Source: Tritonibacter litoralis (GTDB taxonomy: Bacteria > Pseudomonadota > Alphaproteobacteria > Rhodobacterales > Rhodobacteraceae). From it: a stretch of 48,199 nucleotides of DNA. The number at the start of each line of letters is the position of its first letter. The first letter of the stretch is position 1. Below the pieces are notes generated by a model. That model was not told where the DNA came from and did not search any database. It saw only the letters and a program-made list of their open reading frames with translations. Below are positions 34,617-43,214 of the stretch, in pieces. The translations under genes were made by a program, and so were the position numbers. The DNA lies in contig NZ_WIBF01000017.1 of the NCBI RefSeq assembly GCF_009496005.1, positions 1-48,199 on the forward strand, given 5' to 3'.

Positions 34617-36671
34617 TTACTCGCTCAACCACCACTGGGTCGCGCGGTAAGGATAGGTGCGGTAGAATTCATAAGACGATGTTTTGAATTCCGGCACGTT
34701 GTTCAGCTTGGTGCTGACATAGATCGGCGACGGCGCTGCGACGGTGCCGATAATGGTCAGCGAGCCGGTCATGGCTTCGACCATACGTGCGCCAATCTCA
34801 CCCTGTTCGGCAGAACCCGGGATCGAGGATTGATAGGCCGCAATGTCTTCGGCAACCGATTTTGCCCATGCTGGCGGTTCAATACCTGCATCACCGTTCG
34901 AGGACATCCATTCGCCCCAGCCCATTGCAGGGCGGATCCCGAAGTAATCCGAATAAGGCGGAACCCACAGTTGGTTGTCACCCAAGATGGCGCCGGCCGG
35001 CTGACCCACAACCCAGGACACAACGTCCAGTTTGTTGGCAGATTGAGCCGAACGATATTCGTCCGAGGTGACTTCCTTGATGTTGGTGGTCACGCCCAGA
35101 TCATTCCAGTTCTGTGCGACCAGCTCAACAAGCTGCGCGGACAAGGATTGGGTGGCAAACTGCCAGTCCAGCACCAGCGCGTCGCCGTTGGGCAGGTCAC
35201 GGTCGCCATCACCATCGGCGTCCACCAGGCCCAGCTCGTCCAGCAGCGCGTTGGCGCGGGCAGGGTCAAAGGCGATCTCGTGGCTGGCCCATTTGCTATC
35301 CACGTAATCCGGCAGTGGCGAGAAGCCGACATATTGCTGTGGTGTACCCAGACCAAAATAAACGGTCTCGTTGATTTCATCGCGGTTGATGCCGATCGAC
35401 ATAGCGGTGCGGAAACGGATATCGTTGAACACCGCGCGCAGGGCTTCATCTTCGTGGGTCATGTTGAAGGCAACCGACGGCATCGAGATGGTCGGGCGGA
35501 CTGAGATGGAATACCCACCCTTTTCCTGACCTTCCAGCAGAACCGGAGCCGATGACAAGTTCACCGCCTGCGCTTTGTAGGTCACTTCACCGTTCAAGAG
35601 CTTCAGGGTACGGACCTCTTCGTCACTGATATAGGTCTCGTTCAGCTCGTTGATGTAAGGCAGCTGGTTGCCAGCGGTATCAACGATAAAGAAGTAAGGG
35701 TTCGCAACCAGATGGCGACCTTCGGCGTCTTCTTTGACGATGATGTGGCTTTCCAATGTGGGCACGGTGTGCTTGGGCAGACCAGCCAGCTTGTCACCTG
35801 CGGTCAGCATCGGCGACGGGGTGTCGGTCCAGTCAGAGTTGCCATAGTAGGCTTTGATCAGGTCATAGCCATTTTCATAGCCCAGTGCCTGTGCCTTGGC
35901 GTCTGCATCAGCCGAGATCGCCGGGTGGAACTGACCCAGGAAATGCACCGGCTGGTAGGGCTGCACATATTGCGCGGCAAAGGTTTCGATGAAACCAGGC
36001 TTGGGCGCTTTCATGGTGAACTGAACGGTGGTCTCGTCCAGGGCCACCACGTCCATCGGCTCGCCACCGGCCAGCACATAGGCTTTGGCTTCGGCGATCA
36101 CATTGGTGTCCATCATCAGGTTGTTGTACCAGAACAGGATATCCGCAGAAGTGAACGGCGCGCCATCGGACCATTTGTGGCCTTTGCGCAGCTCAACGGT
36201 CAACTGGGTGAAATCTTCGTTCCAGGTAAAGGATTTGGCAACATGGGGGACGATGGTTTGCAGATCATCCGCATAGCGCACCAAGGAAGTGTGGCGGATC
36301 GACAGGAAGTCCGAGGTGCCGGATTCGGTGGCGTTGGACAGAGCTTCCAGCTGGCCGCCATATTGGCCGATGCTGTCATAAGGTGCGATCACCAGCGGTT
36401 CCTGCGGCAGGCGGTCCGCCAGGGCGGGCAGCGCCGGATTGCCAAAGATCTGGCTGTTCAGGTCGGCAATTGCCGGGTTTTCAGCAAATGTCAGTTCGCA
36501 CCCTGCTTTGCTGTTAAACTCACCCAGTTCATATTGCTGAAGCTGGTCACCGGCAGCAACGCCTTTGCTGTCGGCAATGGTTACGGCCGGGCAGGCCGCT
36601 GCTACGATACCCGGCAGCAGGATCGCTGCCGTGCTGGTCAGAAGAAGATGTTTCATGTTGTTCCAAGCCAT
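34617..36671 (-). CDS. ABC importer solute-binding protein (family 5), long form
   Basis: This is the periplasmic binding protein of the adjacent importer (SBP_bac_5 family). At 684 residues it is longer than the usual ~530-600; the extra length is an N-terminal ~90-residue stretch (QYELGEFNSKAGCELTFAEN) before the family core begins around QEPLVIAPYDSIGQYGGQLE. The N-terminus is a Sec signal (HLLLTSTAAILLPGIVAAAC). The family signature region includes VPHVAKSFTWNEDFTQLTVE, RKGHKWSDGAPFTSADILFW and FRTAMSIGINRDEINETVYF. The start may be ATG 36671 or ATG 36656 (MKHLLL); neither has a strong ribosome-binding site, but the signal peptide is tidier from 36656. Size and partners recall AgpA-like alpha-galactoside binding proteins; peptide or opine ligands are alternatives. 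Confidence 0.9.
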   Translation of the reverse strand: MAWNNMKHLLLTSTAAILLPGIVAAACPAVTIADSKGVAAGDQLQQYELGEFNSKAGCELTFAENPAIADLNSQIFGNPALPALADRLPQEPLVIAPYDSIGQYGGQLEALSNATESGTSDFLSIRHTSLVRYADDLQTIVPHVAKSFTWNEDFTQLTVELRKGHKWSDGAPFTSADILFWYNNLMMDTNVIAEAKAYVLAGGEPMDVVALDETTVQFTMKAPKPGFIETFAAQYVQPYQPVHFLGQFHPAISADADAKAQALGYENGYDLIKAYYGNSDWTDTPSPMLTAGDKLAGLPKHTVPTLESHIIVKEDAEGRHLVANPYFFIVDTAGNQLPYINELNETYISDEEVRTLKLLNGEVTYKAQAVNLSSAPVLLEGQEKGGYSISVRPTISMPSVAFNMTHEDEALRAVFNDIRFRTAMSIGINRDEINETVYFGLGTPQQYVGFSPLPDYVDSKWASHEIAFDPARANALLDELGLVDADGDGDRDLPNGDALVLDWQFATQSLSAQLVELVAQNWNDLGVTTNIKEVTSDEYRSAQSANKLDVVSWVVGQPAGAILGDNQLWVPPYSDYFGIRPAMGWGEWMSSNGDAGIEPPAWAKSVAEDIAAYQSSIPGSAEQGEIGARMVEAMTGSLTIIGTVAAPSPIYVSTKLNNVPEFKTSSYEFYRTYPYRATQWWLSE

Positions 36672-36704
36672 TTTAGTAGGATCAAGTTTGGTCTTCAGGT
36701 GGTC

Positions 36705-37523
36705 TTAAATCGTCTTGTCATCGTTGGTGATCGGCCGTGCATCGGGATCTGCCACATGCACGCGGACCTGCCAGTTGGCCAAGGCCTGCTGCAGCCGTGC
36801 ATCTGGCGCGGCTTCGGTCACAAGGTCGGTTATCTTCTCGGGCGCGCAGGCCACACAGGCGGCGCGCTTGTTAAATTTGCGGCTGTCGGACACCACGATG
36901 GCCCGCGCGGATTGATCTACGGCGACACGGGACAGATCCGCCTCAGCTGGATTGGCGATCAGAACACCCAGATCGGGGCAGATCCCGTCACAGCCAAAAA
37001 TGGCAGCGTCATAGGCAAACTGGCGCACAAAGGCTTCGGTGTTGTGGCCAAAGCTGCCGCGTTCGGCCCGCATCACCTCTCCGCCTGCCAGAAACACACG
37101 GCTGCCATTGTGTTCGGCCAATGCTCCGACAACCGAGATGGAATTGGTGACAACCGTCAGCTGGGCGCGTTCACGCAGCTGTTCGGCCACATAAGTGGTG
37201 GTCGATCCGACGTTCACAAACAGGGTCATGCCGTCTTGGATCAAGGACAGCGACGTGCGGGCTACCTGGGTTTTCTCCGCCGCATTTTGTTCCAGCGCCC
37301 CAGAATACATCGGCGCGTCCTGCTCAACGCTCAGATAGGTGCCGCCATGCACACGGTGCACCTTTCCCGCTTCGGCGAGGTTTTTCACCAGACGACGCAC
37401 GGTTTCTTCTGAGACGCCCATCACCTGGGCAATCTGTGCATTGCGGGCTGACCCGCCTAAACGGGCCAGCACCTCCAGTAACTCGCGTCCGCGATGAGGG
37501 ATTTTATCACTTGTGTCGTTCAT
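36705..37523 (-). CDS. DeoR-family transcriptional regulator
   Basis: This 272-residue regulator has an N-terminal DeoR-type HTH (~8-60; GRELLEVLARLGGSARNAQIA, in two parts, then VSEETVRRLVKNLAEAGKVH and RVHGGTYL) and a C-terminal DeoRC sugar-phosphate-sensing domain (LFVNVGSTTTYVAEQLRERA, LTVVTNSISVVGALAE, FGCDGICPDLGV). I use ATG 37523 (MNDTSDKIPHRG); the frame runs further upstream but the extension is cysteine-rich and unlike the family. Only 33 bases separate its stop from the binding-protein gene, so it is probably the first gene of the transporter operon. Upstream lie four copies of a CACAAAA half-site, a likely autoregulatory operator. DeoR regulators usually answer to sugar phosphates, which favours a carbohydrate importer. 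Confidence 0.9.
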   Translation of the reverse strand: MNDTSDKIPHRGRELLEVLARLGGSARNAQIAQVMGVSEETVRRLVKNLAEAGKVHRVHGGTYLSVEQDAPMYSGALEQNAAEKTQVARTSLSLIQDGMTLFVNVGSTTTYVAEQLRERAQLTVVTNSISVVGALAEHNGSRVFLAGGEVMRAERGSFGHNTEAFVRQFAYDAAIFGCDGICPDLGVLIANPAEADLSRVAVDQSARAIVVSDSRKFNKRAACVACAPEKITDLVTEAAPDARLQQALANWQVRVHVADPDARPITNDDKTI

Positions 37524-37536
37524 GGTGGGGGTAATG

Positions 37537-37599
37537 CACAAAAAGCCTCTACAACCCACAAAAAGACACAACAGTGCATCAGTTTTGTGACGTTTTGTG
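37537..37599. promoter_or_regulatory. Four-copy CACAAAA half-site array
   Basis: CACAAAAAG occurs at 37537-37545 and 37557-37565 (20 bases apart), and the reverse complement TTTTGTG at 37583-37589 and 37593-37599 (10 bases apart). Two direct copies face two inverted ones immediately upstream of the DeoR-type gene. Spacing near whole helical turns suits a looping or cooperative DeoR-family operator. Confidence 0.6.
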
Positions 37600-37870
37600 T
37601 GAAATTTATGCTACACCGCCAAATCAAACGTTATTCTACATTGAATTGGTTAGAGTGGACCGGGCACCACCTCAGGAAACAAAGGGCCCCAAACCCATCT
37701 GTCGGATCATAAACTTCGGTGAAACCAGATGGTTAGACTGCCGCGCGGACGGTCATCACATGCGGCAGCCAAGCCCCACATCAGATGACAATCACGCGAC
37801 AGGCTTTGACATGGCTAGCCCTGCACAAAGCTTCGGCGATACAGAAAACCACCCGCCCTTTTGCTGGACC

Positions 37871-38656
37871 ATGATCAAGATGACACGACTGACCTGCGCT
37901 GTTCTTTGCCTTTGTGGTTTTCTGTGGGTTTTGCTGAGCGGCTCTGCGCAGGCGCAGAAGGCTGAACCTGTTTGCGGACCGAACCAGACTGTCGGAACCA
38001 GCTGTGATGCAATCCGCGCCCGCGAGATCATCAGTGCCAAATCCACGCCTTGGAGCGCCATTGGGCGGGTGAACTATGCAAGCATCAAAATTCGCAGCCA
38101 TTGCACCGGAACGTTGATTGCCCCCGACACAGTGCTGACCGCGGCCCATTGCCTGTTCAATCATCGCCGCAAGTCCTGGATCCCGCCCGAAAGCCTGCGG
38201 TTCGCTGCCGGATATGAACGCGGTACCGCGCTGGCAACCACCGCGGTGGAACGCTACGTCTTGGCCCCGATCCATGACACCAAAAGCCGCAGTTTTCAGC
38301 TCATCCCAGCAGCGGATTGGGCCCTGCTCAAACTGGTTGACCCCATTGGCCAAAAGGTTGGTTTTTTGCAGATCGCACAAGATACCCCCCATGGGGCTGA
38401 GATTGCCCTGGTCGGATATGCCGGTCTGCGCCCGCATGTTCTGACCAAAGCGAAAAACTGCCAAGCACCCCACCTGCGTCAGACGCCTGAGCTGTTGTTG
38501 ACCCAATGTGCCTCCATGCAAGGGGACTCGGGCGCGCCGTTGATTGTAGAACAGGACGGGCAGCCCTTTGTGTTGGGCGTCATGTCCGCCATAGCCAAAC
38601 GCGGCGGGCAGAACATCAATATTGGCGTTGCAACAAAAGCCATCCCGTTTCCCTGA
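37871..38656 (+). CDS. Secreted trypsin-like serine protease
   Basis: This S1-family protease has all three catalytic residues in order: His93 in LTAAHCLF, Asp149 in ADWALLKL and Ser220 in GDSGAPL. From ATG 37871 it has 261 residues and opens with a Sec signal (MTRLTCAVLCLCGFLWVLLS, then GSAQAQ and likely cleavage). Several Cys (CGPNQ, TSCDA, HCTG, AHC, NCQ, TQC) can form disulfides. A longer in-frame start, ATG 37811 or further upstream, exists, but signal-peptide placement favours 37871 or 37880. It is monocistronic and divergent from the DeoR gene. It resembles short bacterial trypsin-like proteins of the glutamyl-endopeptidase/V8 type. Substrate is unknown. Confidence 0.85.
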   Translation: MIKMTRLTCAVLCLCGFLWVLLSGSAQAQKAEPVCGPNQTVGTSCDAIRAREIISAKSTPWSAIGRVNYASIKIRSHCTGTLIAPDTVLTAAHCLFNHRRKSWIPPESLRFAAGYERGTALATTAVERYVLAPIHDTKSRSFQLIPAADWALLKLVDPIGQKVGFLQIAQDTPHGAEIALVGYAGLRPHVLTKAKNCQAPHLRQTPELLLTQCASMQGDSGAPLIVEQDGQPFVLGVMSAIAKRGGQNINIGVATKAIPFP

Positions 38657-38862
38657 TTGTCATACCCTGACCACCGGCGCCCGGTTTTGCACCAGCAAGC
38701 ACAGGGCTGACGGTATTTGCACAGAGCTGTGCACAAACGACATCAACGCCGCTGCCCTTCCTGTGTCACCTTGCTCCTATTGTCCGGACGAATCCAACAG
38801 TCGTCTGCGGTCTCAAAAATACAAAACAACAAAAATATACCTTTCTGACAGGAGGTCTCGAA

Positions 38863-39198
38863 ATGACAAGCCTTTCAATGGCTCCCCCCGCGCAGGGGCA
38901 AGACACAACTGACAGCACGCCCGCCTATGGCCCGACCCTTGGCATCTTTCCTCGCACCCCGCTGGGGCGTCTGTTCTTCCTTTGGGGCGTTCTGAACCTC
39001 GTACTGGGTCTGTTGCCGGTCTATGGCATCCTCGGCAACAGCGCCGAGATCGGCGCGCTCGGCATGCCGGTCACGGTGCTCTATTGCTATGCGATGTTCT
39101 CGCTCAATTGCTTTCTCGGGGTCGCCTATTACCTCACGCGGGGCAAAGACTGCGTAGAGATGACCAAATCCTTCGTTGAAGAAGGAGCTGACACATGA
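38863..39198 (+). CDS. Small membrane protein paired with sodium:solute symporter
   Basis: I do not recognise a named family. The 111-residue product has a soluble N-terminus and two predicted membrane helices (~38-58, LFFLWGVLNLVLGLLPVYGI; ~68-92, LGMPVTVLYCYAMFSLNCFL), then a charged tail. An excellent AGGAGG seven bases before ATG 38863 suggests high expression. It overlaps the symporter start by four bases (ATGA), so the two are coupled. Small two-helix proteins encoded directly before SSS-family transporters (DUF485, DUF3311 and DUF4212 types) are thought to be accessory subunits. That role is the likely one here, by analogy. Confidence 0.78.
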   Translation: MTSLSMAPPAQGQDTTDSTPAYGPTLGIFPRTPLGRLFFLWGVLNLVLGLLPVYGILGNSAEIGALGMPVTVLYCYAMFSLNCFLGVAYYLTRGKDCVEMTKSFVEEGADT

Positions 39199-40706
39199 TC
39201 ACCGCGCTCACACTTCTGGGCATCGCGCTTTATCTGGCGCTGATGTTCTATATCGCCTATCGGGCCTATCAAACCAACAAACATGACGACCCCGAGGATT
39301 GGTTCCTGATGGGACGCGGGGCCAATACGATGATGCTGGTGGGCACCATGTTTGCCACCTGGTTTTCGACTTTTGCCTTTTTGGGCGGGCCCGGCTTTTT
39401 CTACAAATCTGGTGTGAACTGGCTGCTGTTTGGCTTTTTCAACGCGATGGGTCCCATTCTGGTGATGGTCATCGGCCCGCGCATCTGGGCTTTGGGCAAG
39501 AAATTCGACTTCATCACCCCCGGTGATCTGCTTGCGGCCTATTACAACAGCAGCCGCCGGGTGCGCATTCTGACCGGGTTGATTTGCATTGCGGTTCTGT
39601 TCCCATATTCAGCCATTCAGATCACAGGCATCGCCACCGCGCTGAATTCCATTTCGGGCGGGTTGATCACCTTTAACGTCGGCGTGCTGCTGATTGCCGT
39701 CTGCGTTGGGGTCTATTCCTTTGTGGGGGGAAGCCGCGCGGTTGTCTGGACCGATGTAATCCAAGGCTTTGCCTTTGCAGCACTGCTGGTGGGCACCATG
39801 CTGTTGGTTATTCGCTGGTCCGGTGGCTGGAACCAAGGCTGGGCGGCGGCAACCGAAGCCCGTCCCGAGCTGTTTGCATTTGACGGTGGTGCGGGGCGTT
39901 ATATCACCGTGATGACGTTGTTCACCTTTGGTTGGATCCTGACCCCGCACCTGTGGCAGCGTCTTTATATGGCCGACAGCCCGCAAACGCTGGTCAAAGG
40001 CGCCGCAATCACCTCGTTCCTAGCGTTGTTTGTGGTCACCTTTACAGGTGCGGTCATTGGCATGATGGCCTTGGGGATGGATTTTGCCCTGCCCGAAGGG
40101 ATCACATCCGATGCGCTGGTGCCTGAGCTTTATGCCCAGTTCCTGCCTGCCATGGGAGCGATCCTGGTGATTGCCGTCTTTGCGGCCGGCATGTCGACAT
40201 TGGACAGCCAGCTGATCTCGGCCACATCGAGCTTTATCCAGGATCTGTTGCCCAATGTGGCCAAGGTCGACAATCACCAGGCCATGCGACTGGCGCGCGT
40301 GTTTGAAGTGGTCTTTGTGCTGGCATTGGTGATCTTTGCCTTCTCACCCTCGGGTCGCCAACTGATCGCGCCTTTGGCTTCGATTGGTGTGGGCATGGCG
40401 CTGACCCTGCTACTGCCGCTACTGGGTGCATTGTTCTGGGCACGGGCGTCTGAGCCTGCGGTGTTCTGGGCGATGTTGTTGAGCTGGGGCGTGATGATCG
40501 CCATGCAGTTCAAAGTGCTGCCAAACCCAGGCATTGTTGGCCCGCCGCTCTGGGGGCTTTTGGTCAGCGCTATTGCCTTCTTTGGGATCTCGCTGTTGCG
40601 GGACAACCCGGTGGAGGCCGAACGGCGCAAAGCCTTCCAGGACGATATGGCACCACATTTCCCAGAAACAGCACAGGCGCAGGCCGCCCATACGGCCAAC
40701 GCCTAA
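39195..40706 (+). CDS. Sodium:solute symporter (SSS family)
   Basis: This 503-residue, ~13-helix transporter belongs to the SSS family (PutP/PanF/SglT fold). Typical segments are DPEDWFLMGRGANTMMLVGT, FATWFSTFAFLGGPGFFYKS, PGDLLAAYYNSSRRVRILTG, VYSFVGGSRAVVWTDVIQG and FAAGMSTLDSQLISATSSFI, the last being the conserved TM8-like Na+-site region. The C-terminus is a soluble Ala-rich tail. Its start overlaps the small membrane protein gene. Substrate cannot be read from sequence; candidates include amino acids, organic acids or a nitrile or amide given the neighbouring LysR-nitrilase genes. Confidence 0.93.
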   Translation: MITALTLLGIALYLALMFYIAYRAYQTNKHDDPEDWFLMGRGANTMMLVGTMFATWFSTFAFLGGPGFFYKSGVNWLLFGFFNAMGPILVMVIGPRIWALGKKFDFITPGDLLAAYYNSSRRVRILTGLICIAVLFPYSAIQITGIATALNSISGGLITFNVGVLLIAVCVGVYSFVGGSRAVVWTDVIQGFAFAALLVGTMLLVIRWSGGWNQGWAAATEARPELFAFDGGAGRYITVMTLFTFGWILTPHLWQRLYMADSPQTLVKGAAITSFLALFVVTFTGAVIGMMALGMDFALPEGITSDALVPELYAQFLPAMGAILVIAVFAAGMSTLDSQLISATSSFIQDLLPNVAKVDNHQAMRLARVFEVVFVLALVIFAFSPSGRQLIAPLASIGVGMALTLLLPLLGALFWARASEPAVFWAMLLSWGVMIAMQFKVLPNPGIVGPPLWGLLVSAIAFFGISLLRDNPVEAERRKAFQDDMAPHFPETAQAQAAHTANA

Positions 40707-40740
40707 CCCTCGCTGTTTCCCTTCATTCGCACGAAAAACA

Positions 40741-40773
40741 GGCGATCCGCAGAGCGTTCTGCGGGTCATCGCC
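40741..40773. other. Stem-loop after the symporter gene
   Basis: GGCGAT-CCGCAGA (40741-40753) pairs with TCTGCGG (40758-40764) and ATCGCC (40768-40773) around a 4-base loop, with a 3-base bulge. There is no T-run. It may be a weak terminator or mRNA 3' stabiliser between the symporter and the LysR gene. Confidence 0.5.
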
Positions 40774-40849
40774 CTTCGCAGCCGCGTCGCACCTTGTTCC
40801 TGCCCACGGATCGCGCCTTAAGATACTGGCATGATACGCGAGACCTGCC

Positions 40850-41818
40850 ATGGCTGAACCTGCCGATCCGCTTGCAAAACTTGATTGGGACGATCTCAAA
40901 GTGTTCCTGACATCAGTACGATGTCAAAGCGTATCAGCCGCATCACGCGAGCTGAACATCAGCCATTCCACCGTCTCACGCCGATTGTCCCGGTTGGAAT
41001 ACACGCTGGGCACCGCCTTGTTTGAGCGCAATCGTGACGGTCTGATGCTGACAACCTTTGGCCGGATGGTACTGCGACGCGCCGATGAGGTGGTTGCGGG
41101 TATCAACAATCTGCGCAGCGATATCTCGGGGGACGGCGACACCCGTGGCGTGATCCGATTTGCCACAATGGAAGGGATCGCGTCCCTGTATCTGTCGTCG
41201 CGCTTGGCCAAGTTTCAGGCCAATTACCCCAGTGTCCGCCTCGAGCTGTTGACGACCGCCCGGCAGGTTCAGATCAGCCACCGCGAAGCCGATATGTTCC
41301 TGAGCTTCTTCAAGCCTCAAGGCGACAAGATGGCCACCCAAAAGATCGGCAGCTTTGCCATAGGGCTTTACGCGTCGCAGGATTATCTGGATCGACATGG
41401 CACGCCGACTGACGCCAGCGATTTAACAGATCACGCCTATGTCGGGTATCTGGATCAGTTTGTGGAACTGGACGCGGTCCGTTGGCTGGAAGAGCTGGTT
41501 CAAAACCCGCGCATCGTGTTCTGGAGCAACAGTATGATCGCCCAGCGCGCCGCCGCGCGCGGCGGTTTGGGCATCGTGGCCTTGCCGCATTTTGCGCTGG
41601 CAGATCAAGAGGTTCTGGTCCCGGTCCTGCCGGAATTGACGGCCAAACGGAACCTGTGGATGACAGTCCACCACGATCTGCGCCACTCTCCGCATATCGT
41701 GGCCTTGCGCAATTATTTTGCCCGTCTGTTCCAGGAAGACGCCGATTACCTTATGGGGCGCGTTCCACCGGCATGCGCGACGCAGACCGGCAAACGCGCG
41801 CAGGCCGAAACCGCCTAA
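40850..41818 (+). CDS. LysR-family transcriptional regulator
   Basis: This 322-residue regulator has an N-terminal LysR winged HTH (~14-72; DDLKVFLTSVRCQSVSAASR, ELNISHSTVSRRLSRLEYTL, GTALFERNRDGLMLTTFGRM). The C-terminal inducer-binding domain (~95-300) is of the LysR_substrate type. It lies upstream of the nitrilase gene on the same strand and is followed by a ~98-base gap. LysR regulators usually sit next to their targets, so the nitrilase/importer genes, or the symporter upstream, are candidates. Confidence 0.9.
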   Translation: MAEPADPLAKLDWDDLKVFLTSVRCQSVSAASRELNISHSTVSRRLSRLEYTLGTALFERNRDGLMLTTFGRMVLRRADEVVAGINNLRSDISGDGDTRGVIRFATMEGIASLYLSSRLAKFQANYPSVRLELLTTARQVQISHREADMFLSFFKPQGDKMATQKIGSFAIGLYASQDYLDRHGTPTDASDLTDHAYVGYLDQFVELDAVRWLEELVQNPRIVFWSNSMIAQRAAARGGLGIVALPHFALADQEVLVPVLPELTAKRNLWMTVHHDLRHSPHIVALRNYFARLFQEDADYLMGRVPPACATQTGKRAQAETA

Positions 41819-41916
41819 GCCAAGCCTGTCAATTTCGGCACGGCGACGTCCGCAAATGAACATTGGGTTCCGTTTTCCTTTGGTCGACAGTCGTCTCCAA
41901 AAAACGGAGAGTTGAG

Positions 41917-42975
41917 ATGTTTGACACCCATCGCTTTCGGGCTGCGGCGGCACATATTGCGCCGGTCTATCTGGACGCCCATGCCAGTGCCGAAAAAGCG
42001 GTTTCCGCTATTGCCGAAGCAGCACAGGCAGGCGCAAATGTAATCGCGTTTTCCGAAGCCTATCTACCCGGTTTTCCGATCTGGGCCGCGATCCACGCAC
42101 CCATCAAGACCCATGCGCATTTTGCGGAGTACGCGAAGGCTTCCGTTTACGCCAATGGTCCCGAGGTCGAAATGATCCGTCGCGCTGCGGCGCGACATAA
42201 CATCATGGTTTCAATCGGGATTTCAGAACGCAACCCGGCCTCGATCGGCAGCCTGTGGAACAGCAACCTGTTGATTGATGAGACCGGAGAGGTGATCAAC
42301 CACCACCGCAAACTGGTGCCCACGTTCTTTGAGAAAGTCGTCTGGGATCCAGGTGACAGTGCCGGGCTGATCGTTCAGCCAACTCAATGCGGACGCGTCG
42401 GCGCGCTGATCTGCGGTGAAAACACCAACCCATTGTCGCGATACAGTTTGATTGCCCAAGGCGAGCAGGTTCACATCTCAACCTATCCGCCAATCTGGCC
42501 GACCCGACCGCCAGAGGAACTGGGCAATTACGACAACCGCGCCGCCAATCATATCCGTGCAGCCGGTCATTGTTTCGAGGCCAAATGCTTTGGCATTGTT
42601 GTGGCCTGTCCCTTTGATCAACGCGCCACTGAAAAGGTGACCGGCGGCGATCCAGAGCTGATGGCGCTGATAGATGCGTGTAAACGGGCTCCCAGTTTCT
42701 TTGTGGATCCAACCGGCAAACCCTTTGGTGACGAGATGCTGGAAGAAGGGATCGGATTTGCCGATATCGATCTGTCTCAATGCCTGGAACCCAAACGGTT
42801 TCACGATGTGGCAGCGGGCTATAACCGGTTCGATGTCTTTAGCCTGCAGGTCACCCGCAACCGCGAGACGGCCGTGAACTTTGACGACCGTCCAACCCTG
42901 CAACTGCCGCTGGCGGGGGACGCAGCCAAAGAAACAGAGGCTGATTCCGAACGCCAAACGGCACCCATCTCCTGA
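41917..42975 (+). CDS. Nitrilase (carbon-nitrogen hydrolase family)
   Basis: This 352-residue enzyme belongs to the nitrilase branch of the carbon-nitrogen hydrolase superfamily, hydrolysing nitriles to acids and ammonia. The Glu-Lys-Cys triad is complete: Glu47 in FSEAYLPGFP, Lys132 in HHRKLVPTFFEKVVWDPGD and Cys166 in GALICGENTNPLSRYSL. CGEN rather than CYD is typical of true nitrilases, as are the length and the C-terminal tail. I use ATG 41917 with GGAGA six bases upstream, instead of the longer frame from 41863. It stands between a LysR gene and a LIV-type importer, suggesting uptake and hydrolysis of a nitrile such as a cyano-amino acid or indole-acetonitrile-like compound. Substrate specificity is not readable from sequence. 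Confidence 0.9.
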   Translation: MFDTHRFRAAAAHIAPVYLDAHASAEKAVSAIAEAAQAGANVIAFSEAYLPGFPIWAAIHAPIKTHAHFAEYAKASVYANGPEVEMIRRAAARHNIMVSIGISERNPASIGSLWNSNLLIDETGEVINHHRKLVPTFFEKVVWDPGDSAGLIVQPTQCGRVGALICGENTNPLSRYSLIAQGEQVHISTYPPIWPTRPPEELGNYDNRAANHIRAAGHCFEAKCFGIVVACPFDQRATEKVTGGDPELMALIDACKRAPSFFVDPTGKPFGDEMLEEGIGFADIDLSQCLEPKRFHDVAAGYNRFDVFSLQVTRNRETAVNFDDRPTLQLPLAGDAAKETEADSERQTAPIS

Positions 42976-43102
42976 CCAAGATCGCCTTGCAGCAGGTTCT
43001 AGTGACCGAGAGGTCCATGAAAACCTGCTCAAGGAACAGGCGTTATTCGCTCCTCCATGTCACGAACTACAATCATCAACACTCGTTATTGTCTAATTTG
43101 TA

Positions 43103-43130
43103 TTGACAAATTTACGGTAAATTCCCGTAA
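43103..43130 (+). promoter_or_regulatory. Promoter-like TTGACA with overlapping palindromes
   Basis: A perfect TTGACA (43103-43108) is followed at once by AATTTACGGTAAATT (43109-43123), a perfect 7-base-arm palindrome about one base, overlapping a second dyad TTACGG-N7-CCGTAA (43112-43130). It lies ~85 bases before the importer's binding-protein gene. A regulator bound here would block or activate the promoter. The -10 element is not clear. Confidence 0.5.
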
Positions 43131-43214
43131 GTCATCCGCAAGATCGATTTTCGAACCCAAAACATGATCCCGCACAAAGCGGGGCTTTCACACATACCAA
43201 CAGGGAAACCCGCT

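Noticed and set aside
35712-37412. 566-residue open frame on the plus strand
   Set aside because: It is antisense to the binding-protein and DeoR genes, both clear family members. The product has no recognisable domain.
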